This document shows, one piece after another, positions 7,508 to 14,803 of a stretch of DNA of 38,215 bases. Below the pieces are notes generated by a model, which was not told the DNA's origin, ran no database searches, and saw nothing but the letters and a program-made list of their open reading frames with translations. Every line of letters starts with the position of its first letter. Position 1 is the first letter of the stretch. Position numbers and translations under genes: made by a program. Origin of the DNA: Bacteroidales bacterium UBA2030 (lineage in GTDB: Bacteria > Bacteroidota > Bacteroidia > Bacteroidales > TTA-H9); NCBI GenBank assembly GCA_002332755.1, contig DDBO01000127.1:1-38215 (forward strand), read 5' to 3'.

Positions 7508-9610
7508 TTATTTTAATCCTCGTTTTTTAAGCAGTGGTTCAATCGAGGGTTCCTGACCACGGAAACGAACATACTGTTTCATGGCATCATCATCGCCACC
7601 GCCAGCCAGGCAATACTTTCTGAATTTTGAAGCCAAATCTTTATTATACAGGTCGCCCGTTTGCTTAAATGCATCGAAGGCATCAGCATCGAGCACTGCT
7701 GCCCAGATATAAACATAATAGCCGGCTGAATAGCCTCCGCTGAAAATGTGCTGGAAGTAGGTCGAGCGATAGCGAGGAATAATCTCTTTTATTAACCCGA
7801 TTTTATCCATTGCAGCTTTTTCGAAGGCATTGGGCTCAATTGCTGTTTGTTCGGTATTTAATTCGTGGTAATTCATGTCGAGGATTGAGGCAGCCAGATA
7901 TTCTATGGTTTCAAATCCCTGGTTAAAATGACTGCTGTTGACGATTTTTTGAATGAGGTCGTCTGGAATAATTTCACCGGTTTTGTAATGTTTGGCATAG
8001 GTTTTCAATACCTCAGGTTCAGCAGCCCAATTTTCCATAACCTGGCTGGGGAGTTCAACGAAGTCGCGGGGTACTACTCCGGCAATGCGCGAATATTTTC
8101 CTTCGGTGAACAGGCCATGCAAGGCATGCCCGAATTCATGGAACAGGGTAAGGGTTTCGTCCCAGCTGAGCAGGGCAGGGGTTGTTGCCGTTGGTTTGGT
8201 AAAGTTGCAAACAATACTGATGACAGGAGTGATTTTTTTGCCGTTCTCCCAACCTGCCGGGCGAAAGTCTGTACACCAGGCACCGCCGCGTTTTTCATTT
8301 CTGGGATAATAGTCCAGGTAGAGAATACCCAGATGGTCACCGTTGGCTTCCTTCACCTCATAGGTCTCAACTTCAGGATGGTATATGGGTAGATCGGTGC
8401 GTTTTTCAAAGGTGATGCCATAGAGTTTATTGGCCACCGAAAACATACCCTCTCTCACATTATCAAGAGTAAAGTAGGGTTTAAGCTGGTTTTCATCAAG
8501 GTCATATTTGGCTTTTCTGATTTTCTCGGCGTAATACCACCAGTCCCACGACTCAAGCTTGAAGTTGCCCCCTTCGGCATCAATCATGGCTTGCATCTCG
8601 GCAGCTTCCTTCTTGGCTACTGGCAAAGCTGCGTTCCAAAGATTCATGAGAAATTCATCTACACGGGCAGGGGTTTTTGCCATGTTTTCGCTGATAACGT
8701 ATGCGGCCCAATTTTCGAAACCTAGTAATTTGGCTTTTTCGGCTCTTAGGCTAACAATCTGTTGAATGATTTTTTTGTTGTCGTTCTCATTGTTGTTATC
8801 CCCGCGCATATAGTATGCCTTGTATATTTTTTCGCGCAGATCTCTGCGTTCGCTGTATTGTAGGAAGGGGATAAGACTGGGCTTAGCCAGGGTGAATACC
8901 CATTTGCCTTCCATCCCTCGGGTTTTGGCCTCCTCAGCTGCTGCATCGATAGAGGTTTGAGGCAATCCGGCAAGGTCTTCCTTGTTTTCAATTACGAGAA
9001 CAAAGTTTTTATTGGTTTCAGCCAATACATTGTTTCCAAATTGCAAGGAAAGCAGGCTAAGTTTTTCATTGATTTCCCTTAGCCTCCGCTGTCTGGTACT
9101 GTCAAGGTTAGCACCACTGCGAACAAAGTCGTTGTAATATTTTTCTACAGTTCTGATTTGAAGGGAATCCAGATTGAGCACGGTGCGTTTATCGTAAATA
9201 GCCTTGATACGGGTAAATAAGGCCGCATTCATATAAATATCGTCCTGATGCTTCGACAGTTTGGGCGAAATGGCTTCAGCAATTTGCTGCATCCTGTCGT
9301 TAGTATTGGCCTCAAGCAAATTAAAAAACACGCTACTAACCCTTTGCAGCAATTTGCCAGACTTGTCGAAGGCAAGGATGGTGTTTTCGAAGGTGGGTTC
9401 TTCCTTTTGGTTGACGATGGCCTCAATTTCGAGGGCATGCTGTTTCATGGCTTCCTCAAAAGCTGGGAGGTAATGAGAGGTGTCGATTTTGTCGAAAGGA
9501 GGCACCTCGAAAGGAGTATTCCAATCGGTCAGTAAGGGGTTGTCGCTCTTTTGCTTACAAGCGCTGATGAGCAGTGCAAACATGGATACAATCATGAGTA
9601 GTTTTTTCAT
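7508..9610 (-). CDS. M3-family metallopeptidase (peptidyl-dipeptidase Dcp type), lipoprotein
   Basis: 700 residues from the ATG at 9610. A lipoprotein signal with lipobox LISAC (cysteine 18) opens the protein, so it is likely membrane-anchored outside the cytoplasm; E. coli Dcp is not. The zinc site is HEFGH at 491-495 with Glu519 in PRDFVELPSQ as third ligand, as in Dcp and oligopeptidase A. GGAWCTDFRPAGW and YLDYYPRNEKRGGA are M3/Dcp signatures. It removes C-terminal dipeptides from, or cuts, short peptides. The frame is open upstream to 9871, but that stretch lies beyond the -7 box at 9667-9674 and lacks family similarity. It has its own promoter and terminator, divergent from rpsO. Confidence 0.93.
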   Translation of the reverse strand: MKKLLMIVSMFALLISACKQKSDNPLLTDWNTPFEVPPFDKIDTSHYLPAFEEAMKQHALEIEAIVNQKEEPTFENTILAFDKSGKLLQRVSSVFFNLLEANTNDRMQQIAEAISPKLSKHQDDIYMNAALFTRIKAIYDKRTVLNLDSLQIRTVEKYYNDFVRSGANLDSTRQRRLREINEKLSLLSLQFGNNVLAETNKNFVLVIENKEDLAGLPQTSIDAAAEEAKTRGMEGKWVFTLAKPSLIPFLQYSERRDLREKIYKAYYMRGDNNNENDNKKIIQQIVSLRAEKAKLLGFENWAAYVISENMAKTPARVDEFLMNLWNAALPVAKKEAAEMQAMIDAEGGNFKLESWDWWYYAEKIRKAKYDLDENQLKPYFTLDNVREGMFSVANKLYGITFEKRTDLPIYHPEVETYEVKEANGDHLGILYLDYYPRNEKRGGAWCTDFRPAGWENGKKITPVISIVCNFTKPTATTPALLSWDETLTLFHEFGHALHGLFTEGKYSRIAGVVPRDFVELPSQVMENWAAEPEVLKTYAKHYKTGEIIPDDLIQKIVNSSHFNQGFETIEYLAASILDMNYHELNTEQTAIEPNAFEKAAMDKIGLIKEIIPRYRSTYFQHIFSGGYSAGYYVYIWAAVLDADAFDAFKQTGDLYNKDLASKFRKYCLAGGGDDDAMKQYVRFRGQEPSIEPLLKKRGLK

Positions 9611-9666
9611 GGATAACAAATTTTGGTGAATAGAGGTAAAGTTTGGAGTGTGAATAAATTTAGACG

Positions 9667-9674
9667 CAAATGTA
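9667..9674 (-). promoter_or_regulatory. -7 promoter box TACATTTG for the M3 peptidase gene
   Basis: A perfect TAnnTTTG on the minus strand, 56 bases upstream of the chosen ATG at 9610. It excludes the longer frame reaching 9871. Confidence 0.5.
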
Positions 9675-9752
9675 AGCAGAGGAAGCTGGTTAAGAAAATC
9701 TGTAAAAAAATTATTGAAAAGGTTCAAAAAAGGTTTGTCTAAGAAAAAGTTG

Positions 9753-9760
9753 TATATTTG
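9753..9760 (+). promoter_or_regulatory. -7 promoter box TATATTTG for rpsO
   Basis: A perfect TAnnTTTG followed by CACCCC, about 38 bases before the rpsO ATG. A TTTG at 9734-9737 is a possible -33 element, though the 15-base spacing is short. Confidence 0.6.
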
Positions 9761-9797
9761 CACCCCTAAAATTGAAACCAAAAATTTTAATAAAGGC

Positions 9798-10067
9798 ATG
9801 TATCTCACACCTGAACTTAAAAAACAGATTTTCGTTGAGTTTGGTGGTTCCGAGACCAATACTGGATCCACTGAAGCCCAGGTTGCTCTGCTTACCTATC
9901 GAATCAATCATCTTACAGAACACCTGCGCAACAACAAGAAAGACCTTGTAACCCGTCGTTCGCTTGTTCTGATGGTAGGTCGCAGACGCAGATTCCTCGA
10001 ATATCTTCGTCGTAAGGATATTAATCGTTATAGGGAGCTTATCAAGAAACTTGGAATCAGGAAGTAA
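9798..10067 (+). CDS. rpsO: 30S ribosomal protein S15
   Basis: 89 residues, the normal length. S15 binds 16S rRNA early in assembly of the 30S platform. The family signature is complete: FGGSETNTGSTEAQVALLTY, then INHLTEHLRNNKKD, LVLMVGRRRRFLEYL and YRELIKKLGIRK. The ATG at 9798 follows a -7 box at 9753-9760; the frame is open back to 9714 but that start precedes the promoter. It is followed by a strong terminator, then pnp, the same order as in many bacteria, but here transcribed as a separate unit. Confidence 0.98.
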   Translation: MYLTPELKKQIFVEFGGSETNTGSTEAQVALLTYRINHLTEHLRNNKKDLVTRRSLVLMVGRRRRFLEYLRRKDINRYRELIKKLGIRK

Positions 10068-10091
10068 TTTTCTGAAGGTGAACCAAATACC

Positions 10092-10122
10092 AAAAAAGGC
10101 AATTAACCGAATTGCCTTTTTT
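10092..10122 (+). terminator. Intrinsic terminator after rpsO
   Basis: A 13-bp perfect stem (AAAAAAGGCAATT with AATTGCCTTTTTT) and a five-base loop, so the 3' arm carries its own T-run. It is symmetric and could work in both directions. Confidence 0.88.
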
Positions 10123-10191
10123 GGTCTATAAAGCCGAAGGGATTTCCGAATCAAGGGAGATATGTTCCGACAGAATTTAACATAGTAGAAT

Positions 10192-10226
10192 TAACTTTGT
10201 CTGTTTTTATCCCGGCCGGGGCCGGG
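10192..10226 (+). promoter_or_regulatory. pnp promoter (TAACTTTG) and strong leader hairpin
   Basis: The -7 box TAACTTTG is at 10192-10199, so the transcript should start near 10204. The leader then carries CCCGGC (10211-10216), a four-base loop and GCCGGG (10221-10226), an isolated all-GC hairpin in an AT-rich region, 26 bases before the start codon. In E. coli a pnp leader hairpin is cut by RNase III and mediates PNPase autoregulation; a similar role here is inference only. Confidence 0.55.
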
Positions 10227-10252
10227 TTAAAGCTTTTTAAAATCATCAAATT

Positions 10253-12400
10253 ATGCAAGCGATCACACAAAATATTTTTCTTCCCGACGGCAGAGAAATC
10301 ATCATTGAGACCGGACGATTAGCCAAGCAGGCCGATGGTGCAGTTGTTGTTAAAATGGGCAGCACTATGCTTTTGGCCACCGTGGTTTCAGCCCAAGAAG
10401 CCAAAGAAGATGTCGATTTTATGCCTCTTACGGTGGAGTACCAAGAGAAGTATGCTGCTACCGGACGTTTTCCGGGAGGCTTCTTTAAGCGGGAGGCCCG
10501 TCCTTCAGAATATGAAATACTTACTGCGAGGCTGGTTGACCGGGCTTTACGTCCGCTTTTCCCCGAAGATTATCACGCAGAAACTCAAGTAATCATCACG
10601 CTGATTTCAGGAGATAAAAATTTCATTCCGGATGCTCTGGCCGGGTTAGCTGCTTCAGCTGCACTGGCTGTGTCTGATATACCTTTCAATGGACCTATAT
10701 CCGAGGTGAAAGTTGGCCGTGTGGATGGGCGATTTATTATTAACCCCACCGTTCAGGAGATGGAACGTTCGGATATGGAGATCATGGTGGCTGCCACCCT
10801 CGAAAATATTTTGATGGTGGAAGGCGAAATGAAAGAAATTTCGGAGGCCGACCTGGTAAAAGCCCTTCAATTTGCTCACGAGGCTATTAAAGCACAATGC
10901 CTGGCCCAAATTGAATTGGCTAAAAAAGTAGGAAGCTGGGAAAAGAAACGTGAGTATTGCCACGAAGTAAACGACGAAGAGATCAGGAAGCAGGTGCACG
11001 AATTTTGCTATCCGCGCATCTATGAAATTGCTTCAAGGCCAACCTCCAAACATGAAAGATCAGACCTTTTTAACCAGGTGCTTGATGCCTTTATGGAAAC
11101 CCTTCCGGAAGAGGTACGCACCGAAAAGGCTGCGATGATTAAAAGGTATTACCATCATACCCAATGGGAAGCTGTAAGAAACGTTATCTTAAATGAGCGT
11201 ACACGTCTTGATGGTCGTAAACTCGACGAAATCAGGCCTATTTGGTGTGAAGTGGATTACTTGCCAACAGCCCATGGTTCTGCTATTTTTACCCGTGGAG
11301 AGACTCAATCGCTTACAACCTGCACCCTTGGCACCAAACTCGATGAGCAGACCATAGATGGTGCTGTCTTTGAAGGGAAGAGCACTTTTATTTTGCACTA
11401 TAATTTTCCTCCTTTTTCTACAGGTGAGGTAAAGGCAATAAGGGGAACGAGCCGTAGGGAGATAGGACACGGCAACCTTGCTTTGCGAGCCCTTAAGGCT
11501 GTAATGCCTTCTGCAGAAGAAAATCCTTATACGGTCAGAGTGGTATCGGATATTCTTGAATCGAATGGTTCGAGTTCGATGGCCACAGTATGTGCCGGAA
11601 CTCTGGCCTTAATGGATGCCGGAGTAAAGATACGCAAGCCTGTTTCTGGTATTGCCATGGGATTGATAACCGATGAAAAGACGGGCAAATACGCAATTCT
11701 ATCCGATATTTTGGGTGATGAAGATCACCTGGGTGATATGGACTTCAAAGTAACGGGTACAGCAGATGGTATCACCGCCTGTCAGATGGATATAAAAGTC
11801 TCAGGATTATCCACTGAGATACTTACCGAAGCACTCGAACAGGCCAAACGTGGCCGATTGCATATCCTTGGAGAGATGCGCAAAACTATTGATGCGCCCA
11901 GACCTGACTATAAGCCACATGTGCCGCGTATTGTGCAGATGACTATTCCCCGTGAATTTATTGGTGCAGTGATTGGACCCGGAGGGAAAATCATCCAGGA
12001 AATGCAGCGCGAAACCAATTCTACCATTGTTATTGAAGAAGTGGGCGAGTTCGGCATTATCGATATTGTAGCTGTAGACCTGGCCTCCATCGAAGCTGTT
12101 AAAAAGAAGATAAAAGCCATCATCGCTATTCCGGAAATAGGTGAAGTGTATACCGGTAAAGTAAAGAGTATTGTCCCCTTTGGCGCTTTTATTGAAATAC
12201 TGCCGGGTAAGGACGGTCTGCTTCATATTTCTGAGATCGACTGGAAGCGCATCAACGATGTAGAAAGTGTACTAAAAGTGGGTGATGAGGTAACGGTGAA
12301 ACTCATCGATATTGACCGGGCAACAGGCAAGCTCAAGCTTTCAAGGAAAGCCTTGCTACCCAAACCTCCGCAGGAAAAACCCAATGGAAGGAAAGGTTAA
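10253..12400 (+). CDS. pnp: Polyribonucleotide nucleotidyltransferase (PNPase)
   Basis: 715 residues, full length. It degrades RNA 3' to 5' using phosphate, releasing nucleoside diphosphates, in RNA turnover. Two RNase PH cores are present: the first with FPGGFFKREARPSEYEILTA, the second with the catalytic aspartates in SDILGDEDHLGDMDFKVTGT (about 484-503). A KH domain has GPGGK at 575-579, and an S1 domain begins about 626 (GEVYTGKVKSIVPFGAFIEI). The start ATG follows the leader hairpin. rpoD starts 86 bases on with no clear terminator or -7 box between, so co-transcription is likely. Confidence 0.98.
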   Translation: MQAITQNIFLPDGREIIIETGRLAKQADGAVVVKMGSTMLLATVVSAQEAKEDVDFMPLTVEYQEKYAATGRFPGGFFKREARPSEYEILTARLVDRALRPLFPEDYHAETQVIITLISGDKNFIPDALAGLAASAALAVSDIPFNGPISEVKVGRVDGRFIINPTVQEMERSDMEIMVAATLENILMVEGEMKEISEADLVKALQFAHEAIKAQCLAQIELAKKVGSWEKKREYCHEVNDEEIRKQVHEFCYPRIYEIASRPTSKHERSDLFNQVLDAFMETLPEEVRTEKAAMIKRYYHHTQWEAVRNVILNERTRLDGRKLDEIRPIWCEVDYLPTAHGSAIFTRGETQSLTTCTLGTKLDEQTIDGAVFEGKSTFILHYNFPPFSTGEVKAIRGTSRREIGHGNLALRALKAVMPSAEENPYTVRVVSDILESNGSSSMATVCAGTLALMDAGVKIRKPVSGIAMGLITDEKTGKYAILSDILGDEDHLGDMDFKVTGTADGITACQMDIKVSGLSTEILTEALEQAKRGRLHILGEMRKTIDAPRPDYKPHVPRIVQMTIPREFIGAVIGPGGKIIQEMQRETNSTIVIEEVGEFGIIDIVAVDLASIEAVKKKIKAIIAIPEIGEVYTGKVKSIVPFGAFIEILPGKDGLLHISEIDWKRINDVESVLKVGDEVTVKLIDIDRATGKLKLSRKALLPKPPQEKPNGRKG

Positions 12401-12414
12401 TTTTCCTGCAGGAA
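12370..12414 (+). other. Overlapping inverted repeats across the pnp stop codon
   Basis: GCAGGAAAA (12370-12378, inside pnp) can pair with TTTTCCTGC (12401-12409). The same TTCCTGC also forms a perfect 12-base palindrome, TTCCTGCAGGAA (12403-12414). No T-run follows, so it is not a plain terminator. It may be an RNA processing or pausing site between pnp and rpoD. Confidence 0.35.
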
Positions 12415-12486
12415 TGAGATAATTTCGGTCGAATTGAAACTTTAATAAAATCAAAGCGTAAAAGAAACACGGTCAAAAACTACTAT

Positions 12487-13350
12487 ATGAGGCAACTTAA
12501 AATCACCAAACAGGTAACCAACAGAGAAACCGCATCACTCGACAAGTACCTTCAGGAAATTGGGAAAGTTGAGCTGTTGACGGCTGAAGAGGAAGTAGCA
12601 TTGGCCCAGCGCATTCGCCAAGGTGATCAGGCCGCACTGGAGAAGCTTACAAAAGCGAATTTGCGCTTTGTGGTGTCTGTTTCGAAACAGTATCAAAATC
12701 AGGGATTAAGCCTTCCCGATCTTATCAACGAAGGTAATCTTGGCCTTATAAAGGCTGCACAGCGTTTCGACGAAACCCGTGGGTTCAAATTTATTTCTTA
12801 TGCCGTTTGGTGGATTCGCCAGAGTATTCTTCAGGCTTTGGCCGAGCAATCGCGTATCGTAAGGCTTCCTTTGAACAAAATTGGTTCACTTAACAAGATC
12901 AACAAAGCCTATGCAAGGCTTGAGCAAGAGCTTGAGCGTGAACCCAATTACGAGGAAATTGCCCAGGTACTAGAAATTTCTGAATCTGAAGTAAAGGAGT
13001 CGTTGCGCAACTCAGGCAGGCATGTATCAATGGATGCTCCTCTTGTAGAGGATGAAGACAATAACATGTACGATGTTTTGCGCGCTGAAGACAGTCCCAG
13101 CCCTGAAGAAGGTTTGATGTATGAATCGTTGCGCAAGGAGATCGATAGGGCTATCTCAACGCTTACTCCTCGCGAAGCCGATGTTATTCGCCTTTATTTT
13201 GGGCTCGACGGTCAACACCCCCTTACTCTTGAGGAAATTGGCGAAAAATTTGACCTTACCCGCGAAAGGGTTAGGCAAATTAAAGAAAAGGCCATCCGAC
13301 GCCTGAAGCATAACTCCAGAAGTAAAATCTTGAAGTCTTATTTGGGTTAG
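12487..13350 (+). CDS. rpoD: Primary RNA polymerase sigma factor RpoD (sigma-A), short Bacteroidota form
   Basis: 287 residues, without the long region 1.1 of proteobacterial RpoD, as usual in Bacteroidota. Region 1.2 begins at SLDKYLQEIGKVELLTAEEE. Region 2 holds LRFVVSVSKQYQNQGLSLPD, GFKFISYAVWWIRQSILQAL and related core-binding and -10-binding helices. Region 4 has TLEEIGEKFDLTRERVRQIK. It is the factor expected to read the TAnnTTTG boxes found across the window. It probably shares pnp transcripts. It ends in a clear terminator at 13381-13402. Confidence 0.96.
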   Translation: MRQLKITKQVTNRETASLDKYLQEIGKVELLTAEEEVALAQRIRQGDQAALEKLTKANLRFVVSVSKQYQNQGLSLPDLINEGNLGLIKAAQRFDETRGFKFISYAVWWIRQSILQALAEQSRIVRLPLNKIGSLNKINKAYARLEQELEREPNYEEIAQVLEISESEVKESLRNSGRHVSMDAPLVEDEDNNMYDVLRAEDSPSPEEGLMYESLRKEIDRAISTLTPREADVIRLYFGLDGQHPLTLEEIGEKFDLTRERVRQIKEKAIRRLKHNSRSKILKSYLG

Positions 13351-13380
13351 TCTGGCCCTCCTCCAGACCCATGAAAATGA

Positions 13381-13402
13381 GGCTGTCTCTTCAGAGGCGG
13401 CC
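13381..13402 (+). terminator. Intrinsic terminator after rpoD
   Basis: A 9-bp stem with G-U pairs, GGCTGTCTC/GAGGCGGCC, and a TTCA loop, followed by TTATTTTGTTATT. A second hairpin, GTCTGG/CCAGAC (13350-13368), sits directly on the stop codon. Confidence 0.75.
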
Positions 13403-13437
13403 TTATTTTGTTATTATAAATATTTCATTACCGTATT

Positions 13438-13507
13438 TATATTCGCCTGAGGTTTTATCGACCCTAATTACCTCCATTAATGAAAAACGGCGGGAATCAC
13501 CCCGCCG
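13438..13507 (+). promoter_or_regulatory. Possible sense promoter and GC hairpin before a 31-codon ORF
   Basis: TATATTCG at 13438-13445 is one mismatch from the -7 consensus. The putative leader then holds a perfect hairpin CGGCGGG/CCCGCCG (13488-13494 and 13501-13507, loop AATCAC), followed by CTTTTC and an A/C-rich run up to the ATG at 13539. On the minus strand the same hairpin is followed by TTTTTCATT and works better as a terminator. Confidence 0.35.
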
Positions 13508-13740
13508 CTTTTCAACCAATTAACCAAAATCCAACATTATGAGAAAACCAAGTCACATGATGTTCAATAGTAGACAATTAAAAATGTTGCACTTAATGGG
13601 AATCCCAATGATTTTTTCGGTGTATGCCTTCTAAGTACAAAAAATCAACCTTAATCCACGTTTATTATTGTGTTATTTGATTGATTTACTTAATTTTAAA
13701 GGCCTCAAAAGTTGAACTCCCAAAAAAGTGTGCAAAGGTA
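13488..13740 (-). ncRNA. Candidate antisense transcript of about 240 nt
   Basis: A perfect -7 box TACCTTTG lies on the minus strand at 13733-13740, followed by CACAC. No leftward gene follows it. About 220 bases on, the hairpin CGGCGGG/CCCGCCG followed on this strand by TTTTTCATT gives a plausible intrinsic terminator. The transcript would cover the whole 31-codon ORF at 13539-13634 in antisense. I recognise no known RNA family in it. Promoter and terminator are direct observations; the RNA itself is inferred. Confidence 0.35.
13539..13634 (+). CDS. 31-codon ORF resembling a signal peptide; leader peptide or remnant of an exported-protein gene
   Basis: Too short for normal gene callers. The product begins MRKPSHMMFNSRQLKMLHLM and ends GIPMIFSVYAF: a basic N-terminus, a hydrophobic core, then a stop just where signal cleavage would fall. 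Many TonB-linked receptors and T9SS cargo of Bacteroidota start in this way, and the A/C-rich leader before the ATG (13512-13538) is of the type I associate with such genes. No continuation of an exported protein is seen in any frame downstream. So this is either a decayed gene start or a true short leader peptide. It is entirely covered by the putative antisense transcript. Confidence 0.35.
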   Translation: MRKPSHMMFNSRQLKMLHLMGIPMIFSVYAF

Positions 13741-13927
13741 CAAACTATTTTTAAATTAACAAGCAGTGTTTTTAATTTTTATTAATGAGTTGGCTCTTGT
13801 CTTAAAATCTCACCCTTTTTTCGGGGAAACTTAAGGGGGTTTACCCACGTGAATGATTTGTTTATCAACATGTTTATAATAAAATGAAAAAAATTACAAA
13901 AAATGTTCAAAAAACCTAAAAAATGAT

Positions 13928-13935
13928 TATATTTG
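13928..13935 (+). promoter_or_regulatory. -7 promoter box TATATTTG for the attenuated lipoprotein unit
   Basis: A perfect TAnnTTTG; transcription should begin near 13941, about 178 bases before the ATG at 14119. The preceding stretch 13741-13927 is AT-rich and I see nothing else in it beyond a small GGG/CCC hairpin near 13836-13847. Confidence 0.55.
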
Positions 13936-13940
13936 TATTG

Positions 13941-14087
13941 TTAAAACCATAGGCTCATGTTCACCATGGGTTGGTTAAAACGACCTTTGCGGTGGCTGAT
14001 TATTGCACCGGTTTCCGTTTTCTGCGGAAAGAACTTACCTCAAGGCAGCTTTCTCAAATGTAAGTTCAGAAGCTGCCTTTTTATTTT
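13941..14087 (+). promoter_or_regulatory. Structured leader with alternative antiterminator/terminator hairpins (riboswitch- or attenuator-like)
   Basis: The leader holds several local hairpins: GGTTG/CGACC (13971-13986 region), CGGTG/CACCG (13990-14010 region) and TTTCCG/CGGAAA (14012-14030 region). They are followed by two interlocked perfect 8-bp pairs. GAACTTAC (14031-14038) pairs with GTAAGTTC (14060-14067). GGCAGCTT (14044-14051) pairs with AAGCTGCC (14070-14077), followed by TTTTTATTTT. The order a-b-a'-b' with only two bases between a' and b' means both stems can hardly form together. That is the layout of an antiterminator/terminator switch. I recognise no TPP, cobalamin, FMN, SAM or other known aptamer. 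An independent small RNA with a terminator is the alternative. Confidence 0.6.
14044..14087 (+). terminator. Intrinsic terminator inside the leader of the lipoprotein gene
   Basis: GGCAGCTT/AAGCTGCC, a perfect 8-bp stem followed by TTTTTATTTT, 32 bases before the ATG at 14119. Its 5' arm lies inside the loop of the competing GAACTTAC/GTAAGTTC pair. Confidence 0.8.
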
Positions 14088-14118
14088 GGCCCTTATAAAC
14101 CACTAAAATCTAATAATT

Positions 14119-14709
14119 ATGAAAAACTTCACTTTTTTTGTTCTATTTGCCGTTTCAGCTGCACTTGTTCTACAGGGATGTGGAAAAGACGACAACAATA
14201 ACACCCAGCAGAATCCTATTGATGAAGAGGTGCTTGTTACACAACTCTTTACAGCAGCCATGAATTGGCAACTTACTCCCAAAAGCTCTGTCCCTGTAAA
14301 TGTGAGTGTTGATCAAGTTACAAATGGAGCAAAGGGGGGGAACATTCACGTGATTGGAAGTGTAACCGGAACTATGAACATCAATGAACAGACGGGAGAG
14401 TTTTTGGGAGGTATGCTTCTTTTGGGCCTAACCGAAACCATTAACGACCTGGTCCTGACAGGGGAGGATGGCAAGGATTATATAGTGAATGGTGCTCCGT
14501 ACCTGAGTCTTGCCGGAACTTTTACTTTGTTAGGAATGAATACTTTCGGCACAGCTTCTCATATGACAATTGGGGGTGGCATTCGTATTACCGGCAATGG
14601 AGTTGACATTACCGAGAATATCCAATTGACTATTAATCTTAATGCAACCGGCACAGGGGGACATGTGAGTGGCAAAGTAGGCGATCAATCGGTTGACTTT
14701 ACTTTCTAG
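14119..14709 (+). CDS. Small lipoprotein of unknown function
   Basis: 196 residues. A lipoprotein signal with lipobox LQGC (cysteine 21) is followed by an Asp/Asn-rich spacer (GKDDNNNTQQN), so the mature protein is lipid-anchored. The rest is glycine- and threonine-rich with short alternating hydrophobic strands (GGNIHVIGSVTGTMNINEQT, GGGIRITGNGVDITENIQLT), pointing to an all-beta fold. There is no cysteine after the lipobox and no catalytic motif that I recognise. It stands alone between the attenuator-like leader and its own terminator, so it is the only gene that leader can control. I do not recognise the family. Confidence 0.85.
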   Translation: MKNFTFFVLFAVSAALVLQGCGKDDNNNTQQNPIDEEVLVTQLFTAAMNWQLTPKSSVPVNVSVDQVTNGAKGGNIHVIGSVTGTMNINEQTGEFLGGMLLLGLTETINDLVLTGEDGKDYIVNGAPYLSLAGTFTLLGMNTFGTASHMTIGGGIRITGNGVDITENIQLTINLNATGTGGHVSGKVGDQSVDFTF

Positions 14710-14738
14710 GATTTTTTGCTTTCAATAAGTATACAATG

Positions 14739-14774
14739 AAGGGCGCTATTCGGATTGAATAACGCCCTTTTATT
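14739..14774 (+). terminator. Intrinsic terminator after the lipoprotein gene
   Basis: AAGGGCG pairs with CGCCCTT, extended inward by TATTC/GAATA around a GATT-type loop and followed by TTTTATTT. It lies 30 bases after the stop. Confidence 0.82.
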
Positions 14775-14803
14775 TGGTTGAAAGAGAGTCTGGATAGAAT
14801 CAA

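Noticed and set aside
9611..9871. An N-terminal extension of the M3 peptidase frame by 87 codons
   Set aside because: It precedes a clean lipoprotein signal peptide and runs through the -7 boxes of both divergent genes; no family similarity.
9711..10154. A 147-codon frame on the minus strand opposite rpsO
   Set aside because: It covers a complete ribosomal protein gene and its terminator; shadow of coding sequence.
13941..14087. SRP RNA, 6S RNA or tmRNA for the structured leader
   Set aside because: The conserved SRP tetraloop region (GGAAG.AGCC type), a 6S-like long bubble hairpin and a tRNA-like end are all missing.
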